Of a stretch of 38,027 nucleotides of DNA, positions 35,179 through 38,027 are shown in pieces; positions within the stretch are counted from its first letter, which is position 1, and the number at the start of each line of letters is the position of its first letter. The stretch lies in assembly GCA_947039385.1 (NCBI GenBank), contig CAMQYR010000003.1:1-38027 (forward strand), read 5' to 3'. The DNA is from an uncultured Mycoplasma sp. Lineage in GTDB: Bacteria; Bacillota_I; Bacilli_A; Mycoplasmatales; Metamycoplasmataceae. A model generated the notes under the pieces. The model made no database searches. It had not been told where the DNA came from and saw only the letters and a program-made list of their open reading frames with translations. The position numbers and the translations under genes were made by a program.

Positions 35179-36708
35179 GTGAAATGAATTAGAAATTATT
35201 TTAAATTTGATGAAAGAAATGCTACTTTTAAGAAAGAAATTATTGGTGGAATATCAACGTTTATTGCTATGGCATATATTTTAGCTGTCAATCCATCATT
35301 GGTTGGTGATAGTTGATCTGGGGATTTGTTGAATGGTGTTAAAGAAAATATTTCATCAAAATTACCCGGGGTATCTGGGGGTCTCTTTTTAGCCACAGCA
35401 ATATCTGCATTTTTAGCAACAATTCTTATGGGGGCTTGGGCAAATATACCGATTGGATTAGCGCCAGGAATGGGCTTGAATGCATTTTTTGCATATACAG
35501 TTTCTCAATCTATTGGGTTTAATGGTGCCTTAACTGTAACAATACTTTCGGGGTTTGTTTATTTTTTAATTGTTGTAACACCAGCAAGAGATTTTATATC
35601 TAAAAAAGTCCCCAAAAACTTAAAACTTTCCATTGGTGCAGCTTTAGGATTTTTTGTTGCTTATTTAGGTATGCAAGGCTCTGGGATAATTCAAACCAGT
35701 TCAGCAACTTTAACTAAGTTAGGTGATTTTAGTAATGGTTTAGTAATTTTATCTATTGTAATATTGTTTTTAGGGTTGGTATTACATTATTTAAAGGTGC
35801 CAGGAGGAATTTTAGTGACTATGATTATAGGTGCATTAATTCTAATCACCCTCTTGAAAACGGGTATTATTTCATATGATGATCAAAAATATTCTTTATT
35901 GGGAAAATATGGAGAATTAGGAACATTTGTAGATGTAGCAAAAGGGGGATGATTAGGTTTTGCTGATGCAAGTGTTTGAAAATCACCTATGACATATTTG
36001 GGAATATTTTCATTCGTTTATATGGATTTTTTTGATACTACAGGAACATTAATGTCTTTAAATAGAATGATTAAACTTGATGAAACAGATAAACATTGAA
36101 TGAATAAAGCAAATAAAGTAGATGCAATAGGCACAATTGCAGGGGCGGCTATGGGAGCAACAACCGTAACTTCTTTTGTGGAATCAACTGTTGGTGTGTC
36201 AGCTGGAGCAAAAACAGGATTTTCAGCAGTAATTACAGCAATGATGTTTGGGCTATCAATTGCGGCATGACCAATTCTACAAGTGTTTATGCCTGTCCCA
36301 ATAACCACTTCTGTTTCAACGACTTATTACCAACCAATTGTCGGACCGGTTTTGATTATTGTAGGAACATTGATGATTTCTCAACTAAAACATTTTGAGT
36401 GAGAAATAACAATGGATCTTCCAATGTTATTTTTAACTATCATGTTTATGATGTTGTCTAACTCTATAGCAGACGGAATGGCGGCGGGAGCTATAACATT
36501 TTTGATTATGAACTTCTTTGGTGGTTTAGTCCAAAAAATAACAAATAAGAAAAAAATAATTGAATCTATGGAGATTCAATTTAGTGATTCTAAACCAGAA
36601 GTTAAAACAAGAGAGTTGAATTATTGGAAAAGAATAAATGGTGTCATAATATTTATCGCCTTATTCTCAATAACCTTTATTATTATAAATATATTTATAA
36701 TAACGTAA
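35179..36708 (+). CDS. NCS2 family nucleobase permease (AzgA/PbuG-like)
   Basis: EIIGGISTFIAMAYILAVNPSL, IPIGLAPGMGLNAFFAYTV, VYMDFFDTTGTLMSL, GATTVTSFVESTVGVSAGAKTG, SNSIADGMAAGAITF. GTG start after AGAAGGGA; fragments join by TGA(Trp). Confidence 0.93.
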
Positions 36709-36760
36709 GTCTCAACTAAATAAGAATTATATTTTTGCAAATATAGTGAGAAATAATAGT

Positions 36761-37414
36761 TTATAAATTTCAATCAATAATTTTCATATTTTTTTGGTGC
36801 AATATTTCATTAATTTTTTTGAAGTGATTATTTCCTAAAAATCCATTATGTGCACTTAATGGTGAAGGGTGTGAAGATTCCAAAATATAAAATTTAGGAG
36901 ATATTAAAGATTTAAGTTTTTTTGCATTATTTCCTCATAGCACAAAAATTAAAAATTCTTTTTCTTCATTTAAAAAATTTATAAAGTTTTTAGTAAATGT
37001 TTCTCAACCTATTTTGGAATGACTGTTCGGCAAATTTTTTTCAACCGAAAGAGATGTATTTAACAATAAAACACCTTGTGTCGATCAAGGAGACAAATCA
37101 TTGCAAGAAATATTTATTAGTGGATATTCTCTTTTTAATTCCTTAAAAACATTTATTAGTGATTTTGGTGTTCTTGTTATTTTTGTTGAAAAGGCTAACC
37201 CATCCGCCATACCTTCAGAGTAATAAGGATCTTGTCCAAAAATAATAACCATAGTTTTATTAAATGGTGTTATTTCAAAAGAATGAAAAAAATCTTCTTC
37301 TTTAGGAAAGATTATCTTTTGTTCTTTTTTAGCTCTTTGTATAATGTTTAAAATATTTTTGAAATAAGGTTGTTTTGATTGTTGATCAAGAAAATAATTA
37401 AAATCTTTTTTCAT
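36761..37414 (-). CDS. ung: Uracil-DNA glycosylase
   Basis: VIIFGQDPYYSEGMADGLAFS, GVLLLNTSLSVEKN, FVLWGNNAKKLK, ESSHPSPLSAHNGFLGNNHF after TGA read-through. Confidence 0.95.
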
Positions 37415-37674
37415 TATTCAATCACACTCTTTATTTTTCCTATAATAATTTGGTTATTTTGTATTAAGCGTTGACCAACTTTTTGATTAATTTGTAACAC
37501 TTCATCTTTTATAATTTTCAACATCCGGTTTAAATTTCTACCAATTTCTTGTTCATCCATATTTAGATTATTTTGCACTTTTAGTTTATTCAAATTTATA
37601 TTACTATTAAAATTAAAAAAATCTAAATCACCACTTTTATCCAATAATATTTTTTTTATTTCTTTTTTGTTCAT
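37414..37674 (-). CDS. Hypothetical protein (86 aa), coupled to ung
   Basis: ATGA overlap with ung; SD GGAG upstream of ATG 37674. No family recognised. Confidence 0.55.
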   Translation of the reverse strand: MNKKEIKKILLDKSGDLDFFNFNSNINLNKLKVQNNLNMDEQEIGRNLNRMLKIIKDEVLQINQKVGQRLIQNNQIIIGKIKSVIE

Positions 37675-37704
37675 ATTTCTCCATTAAACATTAAATAAAC
37701 TAAA

Positions 37705-37732
37705 TTCAATAATATATAAAGTATATATTGAA
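37705..37732. repeat. AT-rich inverted repeat (one bulge)
   Basis: ttcaataatatataaagtatatattgaa can fold on itself; lies at the edge of the gene-poor 3' end. Confidence 0.4.
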
Positions 37733-37844
37733 TTACATAATTACCTACACTTTCATAAAGGTTGAATATTACTATTAATTTATGTTTAAAACATTTTAAT
37801 TTTCTTTAATTAAACTATTTAAAATTAATAATTAGCAAAAAGGT

Positions 37845-37943
37845 ATGTCATTACTTTATTATAACTTTAGTTATATTAAAGTTGAAAATAAAACAATTAC
37901 CAAAAGAAAAGATAAAGACGATACTAAAAAATTTTTAACATAA
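37845..37943 (+). CDS. Possible small ORF (32 aa)
   Basis: MSLLYYNFSYIKVENKTITKRKDKDDTKKFLT preceded by aaaaaggt; contains inverted repeat aacttta-gttatat-taaagtt (37863-37883). No family support. Confidence 0.2.
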   Translation: MSLLYYNFSYIKVENKTITKRKDKDDTKKFLT

Positions 37944-38004
37944 CAACTCCATATGGAATAAATTATTTATAGAAACGCTTCAAAGAAACATATGGAAAAC
38001 TAAT

Positions 38005-38027
38005 AGATCGGAAGAGCACACGTCTGA
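38005..38027 (+). other. Illumina TruSeq adapter sequence (non-biological)
   Basis: AGATCGGAAGAGCACACGTCTGA is an exact match to the first 23 nt of the TruSeq read-1 3' adapter. Confidence 0.98.

Overview
The window is a low-GC Mollicutes contig that uses genetic code 4 (UGA = Trp). The supplied ORF track breaks genes at TGA; read as code 4, nearly every fragment joins into a full-length gene. It holds about 33 protein genes, one tRNA and one SRP RNA. The left part carries an ECF S-like membrane protein, lysS, two HAD genes, a HinT/P60-like/P80-like surface locus, a LicD-like ORF, and an ABC ATPase with a giant (~2683 aa) FtsX-type permease. The right part carries rsmG, prs, rsmA, tatD, mnmE, ychF, a TrmA-family methyltransferase, tRNA-Trp(CCA), recO, an OmpR-like regulator, an S1 protein, pgi, SRP RNA, dnaN, yaaA, argS, rpoE, tsaE/B/D, an NCS2 permease and ung. 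I see no CRISPR array, complete IS or prophage. The observations most worth a second look are: (1) an orphan OmpR-type protein with a degenerate receiver domain, sharing a perfect 15-bp-arm palindromic promoter with recO; (2) a recurrent TATAAT + 6-7 nt + start-codon layout at eight genes, implying leaderless mRNAs; (3) three proteins with eroded catalytic or acceptor motifs (HAD, LicD-like, receiver); (4) the giant permease and its ATPase partner, which has an 81-nt in-frame tandem repeat; (5) a tRNA-Trp(CCA) with structural lesions; (6) four G/C heptamer tracts in an AT-rich contig; (7) a 23-nt exact Illumina adapter sequence at the 3' end, which is an assembly artefact.
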